This document shows, one piece after another, positions 31,272-40,910 of a stretch of DNA of 64,000 bases; within the stretch, counting starts at the first letter, position 1, and each line of letters opens with the position of its first letter. The notes beneath the pieces are model-generated. The model saw nothing but the letters and a program-made list of their open reading frames with translations, did no database searches and was not told where the DNA came from. The position numbers were made by a program, and so were the translations under genes. Source of the stretch: Trifolium pratense (Eukaryota > Streptophyta > Magnoliopsida > Fabales > Fabaceae); contig NC_060065.1 in NCBI RefSeq assembly GCF_020283565.1, forward strand, positions 31,670,409 through 31,734,408, written 5' to 3'.

Positions 31272-31337
<66 letters not shown>
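31272..31337. repeat. (TA)33 tract at the left virus-host border
   Basis: A pure TA run. Viral coding sequence starts at its right edge. A shorter TA tract (36828-36850) marks the other border. Confidence 0.9.
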
Positions 31338-31341
<4 letters not shown>

Positions 31342-34300
31342 GCCATTTATGAATGGAATATTGATGGCTTAAATGATAAACAAATCATTGATATGATACA
31401 CAGAATAATTATGTATTCATCTATTTGTAAACAACAGGATAATTCTGATAGCTCTATAGCGTCGTTTATAACAACTGGATTTGTTGGCCAATTGAGAGGT
31501 TGGTGGGATCATTATCTCACTGATGCTCAGAAGAGAGAAATTCTCTCTCATAAAAAGCTTATAAAAACTGAAACATCAAGTAGTAATACTACTATCACTA
31601 CTACTGGAGAAGAAGACGCAGTTTATACTCTATGTCTCTCTATTCTTCAACATTTTGTAGGGACTAATATACCCATTGCTGAGAAATTGCAAACATTATT
31701 GCAAAATCTTAGATGCCCATCTTTAACTCATTTTAGATGGTATAAAGATATTTTTTTATCTAGAGTTTTTCAATTAAAAAATCCCAACTCTATGCATTGG
31801 AAATCAAAATTTGTAGATGGTTTGCCTCATCTTTTTGCTGAAAGAATAAGACAAACTCTTAGAAATAATAATGATGGAATAAATATTAATTATTCTGATT
31901 TAACTTATGGCCAAATTATTAGTACATGTATTAATGAAGGTTTATCTTTATGTAATGACATAAAACTTAAAAATCAACTTAAAAAACAGAAATTAACTGA
32001 AAAACACCAAATAGGTGAATTTTGCGAGCAATTCGCTTTTGATCTAGAAAACCCTCCTGAGAGCAGGAAGAAGGGTAAAATAGATAGGGTAAGACCTTAT
32101 AAAGGTAGAAGGAAAGATCTATCAGATACTTATAAGTATTCATACAAGAAAAAACGTAGGAAAAATTATTCTAAACCAAAACATAAGGATTATACTCCTA
32201 ATTTTAGCAGGAAAAGAAAAGCTAAAAAGCTTGACATAACTTGCCACAAATGTGGAAAGGTTGGTCATTATGCCAATCAATGTAGGACTAAAAAAGCCCT
32301 AAATGATATTGAGGATGAAGAACTTAGAAATCAATTAGAAAAGGTTCTTCTTATTAATTCTGAGTCTGAAGTAGAATCCTCTGAAGATGAGGTTAGCTAT
32401 AGCTCTTCTTCAGACACATCTGATAACAATAGTTGTCAATGTAATGAACTAAGTTATTGGAAATCCATAGTAGAGATGAATGGTCTAAATGTTTTGACCA
32501 GTGAACAGGATGAAGCCTTAAAAGCTTTAGAATCTATCCCAGATGATAATTTGAGAAGAAAATTAATAGAAACCTTAATAAGGGATAATCTCAGAGGAAA
32601 AGCTCCTTTAATTAAAGAAGCCCCTTATCAGCTTAGCGAAGTCTTATCTAGGTTTCGTCAATCTAATGAACGTGAAACTCCTGTTTCTATAAATGATTTA
32701 AAAAGAGAAATAAATCTTTTAAAATCTGAAATTTCCTATATTAAGAACAACAACGATGTTTTAGCTAAAAGAATTAGTTTATTAGAAAATTCTAATAAAA
32801 TAGGAAATATTGTTTCTGATAATGACAGTCCATCACCTAGCAATAGCTATCTTAGCCTCCTTGAAAGGGTTACATCACAAAAATGGTTTGTTAAGATAAC
32901 TCTTGTTATTAACAAAAGTTTTATCCTTGAAAATGAGGTTGCCCTAGTCGATAGTGGTGCAGACCTTAACTGCATTCAGGAAGGAATAATTCCAACAAAA
33001 TATTTTGTTAAAACTACCCAATCTTTGACTCAGGCAGGAGGAGACAAACTCCAAGTTAATTATAAACTATCTAATGCCTATATTTGTAACAAAAATATTT
33101 GTTTACCAACCCATTTTATCTTAGTAAAAAATTTAACTCATAGGATTATATTAGGTACTCCTTTTTTACATAATATTATGCCTATTGTTAATATTGATCA
33201 AAAGGGAATTACTACTTTTATAAAGGATCAAAAAATTATTTTTGAATTCATAACAGATCCACAAACTAGAATGTTAAATGAAGTAAAAGATATTCTTTTG
33301 AAAAAAGAAAAACAATTATGTTTTTTAAAAGAAGAAATTAGTGTGCTTAATATTAATGAGCAACTTGAAACTTATGATATTAAAAAGAAAATTAAGTCTT
33401 TAGAACAGGATTTTACTACGGAAATCTGTAATGATCTCCCAAATGCTTTTTGGGATAGGAAGAAACATGTTGTTTCTCTACCTTATATAGACGACTTTAA
33501 TGAAAGTCAGATTCCTACTAAAGCTAGGCCAGCTCAAATGAACAATGATTACTTAAATTTATGTAAAAAAGAAATACAATCTCTTTTAGACAAAGGTTTA
33601 GTTAGACACTCTAAGTCTCCTTGGAGTTGTACTGCTTTTTATGTTAATAAGGCCGCTGAGAAGGAACGAGGCGTTCCTAGATTGGTAATCAATTATAAAC
33701 CTCTTAATAAGGTTTTAAAATGGATTAGGTATCCAATTCCTAATAAAAAAGATTTATTAGATAGGTTAAATGATGCTTTAATTTTTTCAAAATTTGATAT
33801 GAAATCAGGGTACTGGCAAATCCAGATATCTGAGGATGATAAGTACAAAACAGCTTTTACTGTACCTTTTGGACAGTTCGAATGGAATGTACTTCCTTTT
33901 GGATTGAAAAATGCTCCTTCTGAATTTCAGAAAATTATGAATGATATTTTTAATCCATATTCTGAATTTATAATAGTTTATATTGATGATGTTTTAGTAT
34001 TCTCTAAAACAGTTGATCAACACATAAAACATTTAAAGATATTTAAAAATGTTGTTAAACACAATGGTTTAGTTTTATCAGCTACTAAAATGAAAATATT
34101 TCAAACTAAAGTTAGATTTCTTGGTCATATGATTGACCAAGGAACTATTATTCCTATAGAAAGAAGTATTGAATTTGCTTCAAAATTTCCTGATATCATG
34201 CTAGACAAGACTCAATTACAGAGATTTTTAGGAAGTTTGAATTATATTTCAGACTATTATAAAAATTTATCCAGTGATACTGCCATTCTTTATAATAGGC

Positions 34301-34818
34301 TTAAAAATAAGCCTGATCCATGGACAGATGCTCATACTAGGGCAGTCCAGAGAATTAAAACTAGGGTTAAATGTCTTCCATGTTTGTCTCTGGCAAATCC
34401 TAAGTTCTTTAAAATTGTAGAAACTGATGCTTCCAATATTGGTTATGGAGGGATACTAAAACAAGTTAGTCCTGATACTAATAAAGAAGTTTTGGTTAGA
34501 TTTACCTCTGGTAAATGGAACCAAACTCAGTCGAAATATTCGACTATTAAAAAAGAAATGCTTTCTATTATTAAATGTATTTCTAAATTTCAAAGTGATT
34601 TATTAAATCAAAAATTTCTTTTAAGAATTGATTGTAGCTCTGCTAAATCAATCATAGAAAAGGATGTAAAAACCCTTGTAGCAAAACATATTTTTGCTAG
34701 TTGGCAGGCCCAATTATCTGCTTTTGAATTTGATATTCAATATATTAAAGGAGAAAATAATTCTCTTGCTGACTACTTAACCCGTGAATTTTTGCAGGGT
34801 GATGACAACCCCTTATAG
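31338..34818 (+). CDS. Endogenous pararetrovirus-like polyprotein: coat, protease, reverse transcriptase, RNase H (5' end displaced)
   Basis: The frame is open from the TA tract; the first ATG is at 31393 (1141 residues). In order from that ATG: coat-like region about 1-230 (VGQLRGWWDHYL); basic stretch; CCHC zinc knuckle CHKCGKVGHYANQC about 283-297; coiled region; aspartic protease ALVDSGADLNC about 517-527; reverse transcriptase with LKNAPSEFQ and YIDDVLVF about 863; RNase H with ETDAS about 1010 and LADYLTREF near the end. The ...TREF ending and RT wording are Caulimoviridae-like, and there is no integrase. The N-terminus of the protein lies at 36642-36827, beyond the 3' end. There is no internal stop, so the copy is fairly young. 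Family assignment below Caulimoviridae-like is not possible here. Confidence 0.85.
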
Positions 34819-36142
34819 GGGAAGAGGCCGAGGCCGCGGATTTGGCCGTGGTATTGGTAGTGGAAGAGGAGGTAACAATATGTTGCCTTACCAAGAATCT
34901 AATATTTCCCTAATAGGGGATTGGACCACAGTGGGAAAACTCAGGCAATTGCCTGCCCCACCTAAGAAGGAAGACCAACCTTCTTCATCTTCAAAAAAGA
35001 TAATATCTTACAAAGATATAATGGTAAATGAATCCAAGGAACAAGCATCCGAATATTTTGAAAATCCTATCACTGAAAAAATAATTCACATTGATGACGA
35101 AGATTTGTCATTAACCCGTAATGACGGATGGTCAATCAAAACAAGATATCTAGAATCCAGAGGATATGCTGGACTTTATGGCAAATCAAGGCCAAATTTA
35201 GAAATTTTGCTAACAGTTACTGAATCAGTAACTATAACACATTATTACCAGAATAATAACCCAGAAAGTTTTATAAACTTTAGTAAATGTCACATAAATA
35301 AAATATTATTACCAAGAGAATGGGGTCTAAATCCAAACGGAGAAAAAGCAATAAAAATTGCTGAGGATAAATACATCTACTTTAATTATTGGGATTATAT
35401 CCAGGCTTTTACCCAAGCTTTTTATTATCAAAATCCGAAAAACAAACATTCTTGGTTTTTCTCGATAAATCCAGAGATTGTGGATAAACCCATACCAAAT
35501 TGGTTTTTTAATTGGTGGATCAAATTTGGTCCTTCTTTAAAAATCTTACCTAAGGAAGTAGGAGAATTATATACTCCGTGGTGTGAGAATAGCTCTTTAA
35601 TATCAAAAATAGCTTCCAATAAACTTATTACAGGACAATGTCCCTGTTTATTCTTCATTAAATTTCAAATTCCATGGATATGGAGATGGACAGTAACCAT
35701 ATCCAAAGATAAATTTAATATCCCCATTTTAGAAAGAAATTTCTTTTACAAATGGTGGACCAAGATGAGTTCTGAAGATATTCAGGATTTAATATCCAGG
35801 GTAAAAATTGTTATCAATAAGGATAAAGCCACAGGCACAAAAGATCATAGCCACCAGTACTCTATGGCTGATTTAAAAGATTATTTTCAAAGGAAATATC
35901 CTAAAGAATCAGAAGAAGAAGTCATGGTCAGAATTTTGGATCATATGAAAACCCAGTTTTTCAATACTTTTCCCTCAACAGTAAAAGGAGATGATATGTC
36001 TACCTCTTCCCAAGGATCCGTTGGTCAAAATATGTTTGAAGGTTTAGCTGGAGAATCTCAGCCAGATGATGAACCTACCGAGGAAGATTTCTGGGATGCC
36101 ATGATTCAGTCAATAAAAACCAAGAAAGACAAGAGCCAGTAA
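34802..36142 (+). CDS. Second ORF of the pararetrovirus-like element, function unknown
   Basis: ATG at 34802 overlaps the end of the polyprotein ORF by 17 bases in another frame, a typical viral arrangement; 446 residues. It starts with an Arg-Gly repeat (YRGRGRGRGFGRGIGSGRGG), which suggests nucleic-acid binding. A folded middle rich in Trp and Tyr follows (NWFFNWWIKFGPSLKILP, PWIWRWTVTI), then a Glu/Asp-rich C-terminus. It could be the movement protein, since none is seen before the coat region, but I find no certain 30K-type motif. Confidence 0.65.
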   Translation: MTTPYRGRGRGRGFGRGIGSGRGGNNMLPYQESNISLIGDWTTVGKLRQLPAPPKKEDQPSSSSKKIISYKDIMVNESKEQASEYFENPITEKIIHIDDEDLSLTRNDGWSIKTRYLESRGYAGLYGKSRPNLEILLTVTESVTITHYYQNNNPESFINFSKCHINKILLPREWGLNPNGEKAIKIAEDKYIYFNYWDYIQAFTQAFYYQNPKNKHSWFFSINPEIVDKPIPNWFFNWWIKFGPSLKILPKEVGELYTPWCENSSLISKIASNKLITGQCPCLFFIKFQIPWIWRWTVTISKDKFNIPILERNFFYKWWTKMSSEDIQDLISRVKIVINKDKATGTKDHSHQYSMADLKDYFQRKYPKESEEEVMVRILDHMKTQFFNTFPSTVKGDDMSTSSQGSVGQNMFEGLAGESQPDDEPTEEDFWDAMIQSIKTKKDKSQ

Positions 36143-36641
36143 AAATAAATTAACTGGCCAAAAAGTTAATCATAATTTAGCAGAACCTTGTTGTCGGCCA
36201 AAGAAGACAAATAGGTCTTTATCAACTTTATTAAAGTTTAATATGTCAGTTGTCCGTTTGTGAATTGTAATTTTATGCTTTATTGATGCTTTATTGTGTA
36301 ATAGTGAGACAGATGTGACGATGGGGCCCATTGAGCACCCGGCATTATCCCACTATCCTTTGTTTTTGTTTGATTTTGAATCTTTTGAACTTGGCCTATT
36401 TCTTAGTGTAAGGCTTGATCCCGTTTTCCCCAGGGAGGGGTTGGTTGATCTTTTGCCTGTTTTTCCTAAGAACTATGTAACTTCTGAGATTTGAGACCTG
36501 GTCTGTCTATCCCTTCGGGTTGATAGTTAAACGTTATTTGCGTTTGCTTAGAAGACTGAAGATTTGTTGAAAAAAATTTATTAGTAGTTTCATCAGACAA
36601 ATTTACTATCCTGCCAGTCATAACAACCCTTGTTTTATTTT
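36143..36641 (+). other. Intergenic (leader/promoter) region of the pararetrovirus-like element
   Basis: About 500 bases between the second ORF and the restart of ORF1. This is where a pararetrovirus keeps promoter, polyadenylation signal and primer site. I find no exact initiator tRNA-Met PBS (TGGTATCAGAGC), so the primer site is mutated, different or missing. Confidence 0.5.
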
Positions 36642-36827
36642 ATGAACGACTCTGAAGATTATGATGATAATCAGAATAATTTAATAAAGAATGAAGATTC
36701 TATAGAATATCCAAAAAATTTGGAAAAATTAAACAGATGGACTATTCCTTCTGTCCCTTCTAAACAAATTTATAAATTTGGAACTTTTGACATATTATCT
36801 CGTTATGCTGTTAAAACAGTTGAGCGA
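36642..36827 (+). CDS. Displaced N-terminus of the pararetrovirus-like polyprotein
   Basis: ATG at 36642 begins MNDSEDYDDNQNN, an acidic start, and stays open for about 62 codons until the right TA tract. It lies just behind the leader region, where the first viral ORF should start. Together with the open frame entering at 31338 it indicates one ORF split by a circular permutation. Confidence 0.75.
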
Positions 36828-36850
36828 ATATATATATATATATATATATA
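36828..36850. repeat. (TA)n tract at the right virus-host border
   Basis: About 23 bases of TA, followed directly by an agcggatgagtaaa unit of the 41-bp array. Confidence 0.9.
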
Positions 36851-37102
36851 GCGGATGAGTAAAAAATAGGACGCGCGAGAATTGTTAATGTTATTTACAT
36901 GGTTGAGTTTGAGCACTAGAAGTAAAAAAAAATTTAAAAAATAAATCGGGCCGGCCCGAAAAGCCCGACTACCCGTACCGGGCCGAGCTCGGGCACTAAT
37001 TTGCGTAGCCCATTTTTTATCCGGGCTTTTTAGCCCGGCCCGACGAAACCCGAAATCCGACCGGGCTGGCCCGGCGCCCGTTTTGACAGCTCTAGTTTTA
37101 AG

Positions 37103-37826
37103 GTTAAGGAACCAAATTACTTTAACTTATATATATAAGTTAAGGACTAAATTGACTAATTTTAAAATTAAGAGATCAAATAAATATTAAAGGATATTTT
37201 TGTCAAATTGATGTGTAAACAAATGAAAATAAAACTCATATCCGCGGGTTACTGCCCAAACCCTACGTGATTTGACAGGGAAAACCCAAATTGACTGGGT
37301 TTGGGTTTCCCCCGATTTCAAATGACAGGATTAAGGCGGGTAATGGAAACATTGATACACACCTCGAACTTGTTCCGATTATATTAAAATTATATGTTAC
37401 CTCTTTTAAATAAGAAATCCAGCAATATCTTAAATTATATTCATATCTTTATATTTTATTTTTAATTTGAGTTATAAATAAATTGTTTTCTCTATTATTA
37501 TTTTTTTATTTAAAAAAATATTGTTGAAATAAAATAGTTTTTGATTTTTAACTTTTTTTATTAAAAAAATAGTAATAAAATGCAATCAAAATTCAGGTGA
37601 AAAGAGACGTAACGGAATACCCGATCCCCGTTGAATATGAGTTTGATATTATATTTTTTATCCCCGCTTAAAATTGATATGAATTTGGAAAAACTCAAAC
37701 TTTATAGATTTGAATTTAGGGAGGGCAAAATTTATCCACACACCGCCCCATTGTCATGCCCGGTTGCTTCAGAAAAAAAAAATTGAGGTGTAAATAGAAC
37801 AAAAATTCAAAGGAGTACCTTTTTTG
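37103..37826. other. Intergenic upstream of XPT
   Basis: AT-rich. At 37240-37330 and 37610-37660 there is sequence with 'gggttactgcccaaaccc'-like symmetry, probably relics of a transposon. No gene is seen. Confidence 0.4.
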
Positions 37827-37834
37827 CTATATAC
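37827..37834 (+). promoter_or_regulatory. Candidate TATA box of XPT (CTATATAC)
   Basis: It lies about 105 bases before the XPT start codon and is followed by a CA/TC-rich leader (tttctctctaagtc). Confidence 0.5.
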
Positions 37835-37939
37835 TAGGTTTAGTTAAAGTGTTTCTCTCTAAGTCTAAAAACACACTTCAACAAATTTTCAGTTTCCTTA
37901 ACCCAAGTTGTTTCAAGAACAACCACAAATTAAACAAAA

Positions 37940-39184
37940 ATGTTATCTTTGAATGTTTTTCCACCAACATCATCATCGTACTCTGTCACTGTCACAAAAC
38001 CAAATCACCATTTTTCCATCAATGCATCTCACAAACTCAAACCAAATCTTCTCAACAGCTTTCAAAGTTCCAATCTTTCTCTCAAACCCATATCTCAGAT
38101 CCATCATTCACTCACAAATTCACCTTCTTTCAGCAGATTCCTCTCACACCCTTTTGAATTTTCACCAAAACCCACAACCCAATTTCTCAAAGCTGTTTCT
38201 GATGAAGGAGAATCTTCACCTCAAGAGGTTAATCCTAATCCTAAACCTAAAAATATCAAAAAACTTGTTTTGGTTTTTGGGTTTTGGTACTTTCAAAACA
38301 TTGTTTTCAACATTTATAATAAAAAAGTTTTGAACATTTTTCCATTTCCATGGCTTCTTGCTTCTTTTCAGCTTTTTGTTGGTTCAATTTGGATGCTTGT
38401 TCTTTGGTCTTTTAAGCTTCAACCTTGTCCAAAAATCTCAAAACCTTTCATTTTTGCACTTCTTGGACCTGCTTTGTTTCACACAATTGGTCACATTTCA
38501 GCTTGTGTTTCATTCTCTAAGGTTGCTGTTTCATTCACACATGTTATTAAATCTGCTGAACCTGTTTTCTCTGTCATATTTTCTTCTGTTCTTGGTGATA
38601 GATATCCAATTCAAGTTTGGCTTTCAATTTTACCAATTGTTCTTGGTTGTTCTTTAGCTGCTGTTACTGAAGTTTCTTTCAATGTTCAAGGATTATGGTG
38701 TGCACTTATTAGCAATTTTGGTTTTGTATTAAGGAACATTTATTCGAAAAAAAGTTTGCAAAATTTCAAAGAAGTTGATGGATTAAACTTATATGGTTGG
38801 ATTACTATATTGTCATTGTTGTATCTTTTTCCGGTAGCTATTTTTGTCGAAGGATCTCAATGGATTCCGGGGTATTATAAGGCATTAGAAGCTATTGGAA
38901 AGCCTTCGACTTTTTATATTTGGGTTTTGGTTTCGGGCGTGTTTTATCATCTTTATAATCAATCATCTTACCAAGCATTGGATGAAATTAGTCCGTTAAC
39001 TTTCTCCGTTGGAAATACAATGAAGAGAGTTGTGGTTATCGTGTCTTCGGTTTTGGTGTTCAGAAATCCAGTTCGACCTCTTAATGGTCTTGGTTCTGCC
39101 ATTGCTATTCTTGGGACTTTTCTTTATTCACAAGCTACGGCTGCAAAGAAAGCGAAGAAAATTGAAGGTGAAAAGAGTAGTTAG
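37940..39184 (+). CDS. XPT: Xylulose-5-phosphate/phosphate translocator, plastid inner envelope
   Basis: Intronless, 414 residues. It exchanges pentose phosphates such as xylulose 5-phosphate (and triose phosphates) for inorganic phosphate across the plastid envelope. Residues 1-100 are Ser/Pro/Asn-rich, a transit peptide. The transporter domain (about 105-400) has FGFWYFQNIVFNIYNKKVLN, HISACVSFSKVAVSFTHVIK, SAEPVFSVIFSSVLGD and NTMKRVVVIVSSVLVFRNPV, the last with the conserved Lys-Arg and Arg that bind phosphate. The 'SAEPVFSV' wording and lack of introns fit XPT rather than GPT ('SGEPAFSV', with introns). The family names rest on memory. The start is the first ATG with a transit-like N-terminus. 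A truncated copy lies at 18297-18642. Confidence 0.9.
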   Translation: MLSLNVFPPTSSSYSVTVTKPNHHFSINASHKLKPNLLNSFQSSNLSLKPISQIHHSLTNSPSFSRFLSHPFEFSPKPTTQFLKAVSDEGESSPQEVNPNPKPKNIKKLVLVFGFWYFQNIVFNIYNKKVLNIFPFPWLLASFQLFVGSIWMLVLWSFKLQPCPKISKPFIFALLGPALFHTIGHISACVSFSKVAVSFTHVIKSAEPVFSVIFSSVLGDRYPIQVWLSILPIVLGCSLAAVTEVSFNVQGLWCALISNFGFVLRNIYSKKSLQNFKEVDGLNLYGWITILSLLYLFPVAIFVEGSQWIPGYYKALEAIGKPSTFYIWVLVSGVFYHLYNQSSYQALDEISPLTFSVGNTMKRVVVIVSSVLVFRNPVRPLNGLGSAIAILGTFLYSQATAAKKAKKIEGEKSS

Positions 39185-40910
39185 AGAAGTAGAAGGGGAG
39201 TAAAAAGAGGGGAAAATTTAGAAAGTCATTACTGTTTGATTATTTTAGAAGTACTTTTAGTCATGTTAGATTTTTAGTCATTAATTAAGATCTTCTATTA
39301 TTGTTTCTTTTGAACTTTTGCTGTGATTTTTCTATTGATATTTCAAAGCACTTATTTAAATTTGGTTAATTTTCATGCAAATAATTGCTTCTTGCTTGAT
39401 TTATGTTAAGCCTTGTTTGGATAAACAACTTAGTTAATCACTTTTAGTATAAATGCTTATCATCGTATAGGTGCTTATGTATAAGTTATTTCTATAACAA
39501 AAGATAAATTCAAGCTGTTTTCATAAGCTATCCTGGAGGAAAATAAGCTGAAAATAGCTTATGGACATGTCATAAGTTGTTTTCGTAAACTTTTAAACAG
39601 TCTCACAAGTACTTATGCCAATAGATAGAAGAAATTTGACTGCAATATATTGATTAGCCTCATTGTTGCTTTAGTGAATAAAGTAAGCTAATAGGAGATT
39701 CACTTGTTAGTTGAGCTTCTAGTGACTGAATCTTATGTCTATCTTTGCGCAATGGCTGCATTGTTTCTGTGTAATTAGATGGTCACAGTTTTGAGTCGTT
39801 AAATCAGCCCCTTGCAAATGTAAGATAAAAGGCTATCTCGTCCTTGAGGTAGCTTTAAGGAATCAAGCTGTTTTTGATAATTAGAAGTGAATCCAGTTGG
39901 TATGTGAATTTCGTAATTATCATTATGGAAGCTTCTTGTTAAACTAAAAAGTTCCTTGCTAGTAAAGTTCCACTTTTATTGTGTGCTGCTCAGATATTGT
40001 TATAAACCCACAACTTGATTGAGTTTTATGATATCTGGTCAAACATTTCATACTCCATCTTTCATCTGAGTGAGGTTTTTTTCATGTCCTCGAGTCAAGT
40101 GGTATTGGCTGCTCTTACTTGATTTTAGACTTTCTTGAATTTGAAGCTTAGTAGAGCATATCATGGAGTATTTGATATGCTGGTCAAGGATTTCAAGGCA
40201 TAATATTAATGCACATTTGGATTCATTTTGAATTTGACAAAATTATGATAACACTGTGATTTTGTTGAAGCTCCAAAATATATCTTTCAACAAAATCACG
40301 TCAGCACATCAAGATTCTGCCAAAATATTGTGAATCCAAACGTGTACTTAGTTGTGATGTTTTGGAGTAGCAATTCACTTTGCGTCATCAAATGAAACTA
40401 GCAACAGTCGAAAGACTGATTAAAGTACTTTTAAGTTTTAACACAAAATATCCGCTTGAAGGAAAGCCGGAAAACCTTTGACAGCTTTTTGCTTGGCCAT
40501 AGCAGTGTAATATTAAGACTAATATGTATTTGATTTCATCGTGGCAAGAATTGGTTTTGTAAAATTTAGTTGAACGTAAAGTTATTTATGTTTAGCGAGT
40601 GTGTTTGGATTGGTGGTATGTCATAATAAGGATGCCATCATATTTCATTTCTTTTGGTCGGTTTTTAAAATATCTATTATTACGTTCTATCTTATACCAC
40701 CGATTCCAACAGACTAAAAAATATTACATTCAGAGACAAAATCTTCGAATCTCAACTTCAAGTTAGAATTCACTTTGAACGCAAAATTATTGACAACACA
40801 TACTACAAAACTCAAGGTTTTTCTATTGTCCTATGATTTTGGAACTCCATTGCTCAATATAGTTAAAAATTAATACAACTACTTTCATCACTGTCTTCAT
40901 AACATTTGGC
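39185..40910. other. XPT 3' flank, source side of the segmental duplication
   Basis: Contains the XPT 3' UTR, a MITE copy (39412-39640), a single Au-like SINE (39745-39870) and intergenic sequence to about 40620, all matched at 18643-20500. From 40620 to 40910 I see only the 3' flank of the polygalacturonase gene. Confidence 0.6.

Larger units (their letters stand above)
30531..37094. mobile_element. hAT transposon, non-autonomous, host of a pararetrovirus insertion
   Basis: The ends TAGAGCTG (30531) and CAGCTCTA (37094) are inverted, and GTTTTAAG flanks at 30523-30530 and 37095-37102, the 8-bp duplication expected of hAT. Just inside both ends lie dense gggccggcccg-type subterminal motifs (30540-30690 and 36948-37080), binding sites in hAT elements. 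There is no hAT transposase ORF. The interior is a 41-bp tandem array split by a virus-like insertion. Without that insertion the element would be about 1.1 kb. Confidence 0.9.

Noticed and set aside
30749..31346. Long minus-strand ORFs rich in 'FSRALFLLIRYLRVSRA' repeats
   Set aside because: They are the 41-bp tandem array read in three frames (41 is not a multiple of 3, so the frames rotate), ending in the TA tract as a Tyr-Ile run. Array, not protein.
31338..34818. Ty3/gypsy LTR retrotransposon as the source of the polyprotein
   Set aside because: There is no integrase after RNase H, no LTRs and no PBS, and the ...LTREF ending and RT wording are Caulimoviridae-like.
35428..35658. Minus-strand ORF inside the second viral ORF
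   Set aside because: Shadow frame with no features.
37849..38657. Alternative-frame ORFs over the XPT gene
   Set aside because: Out-of-frame readings of a clearly conserved transporter.
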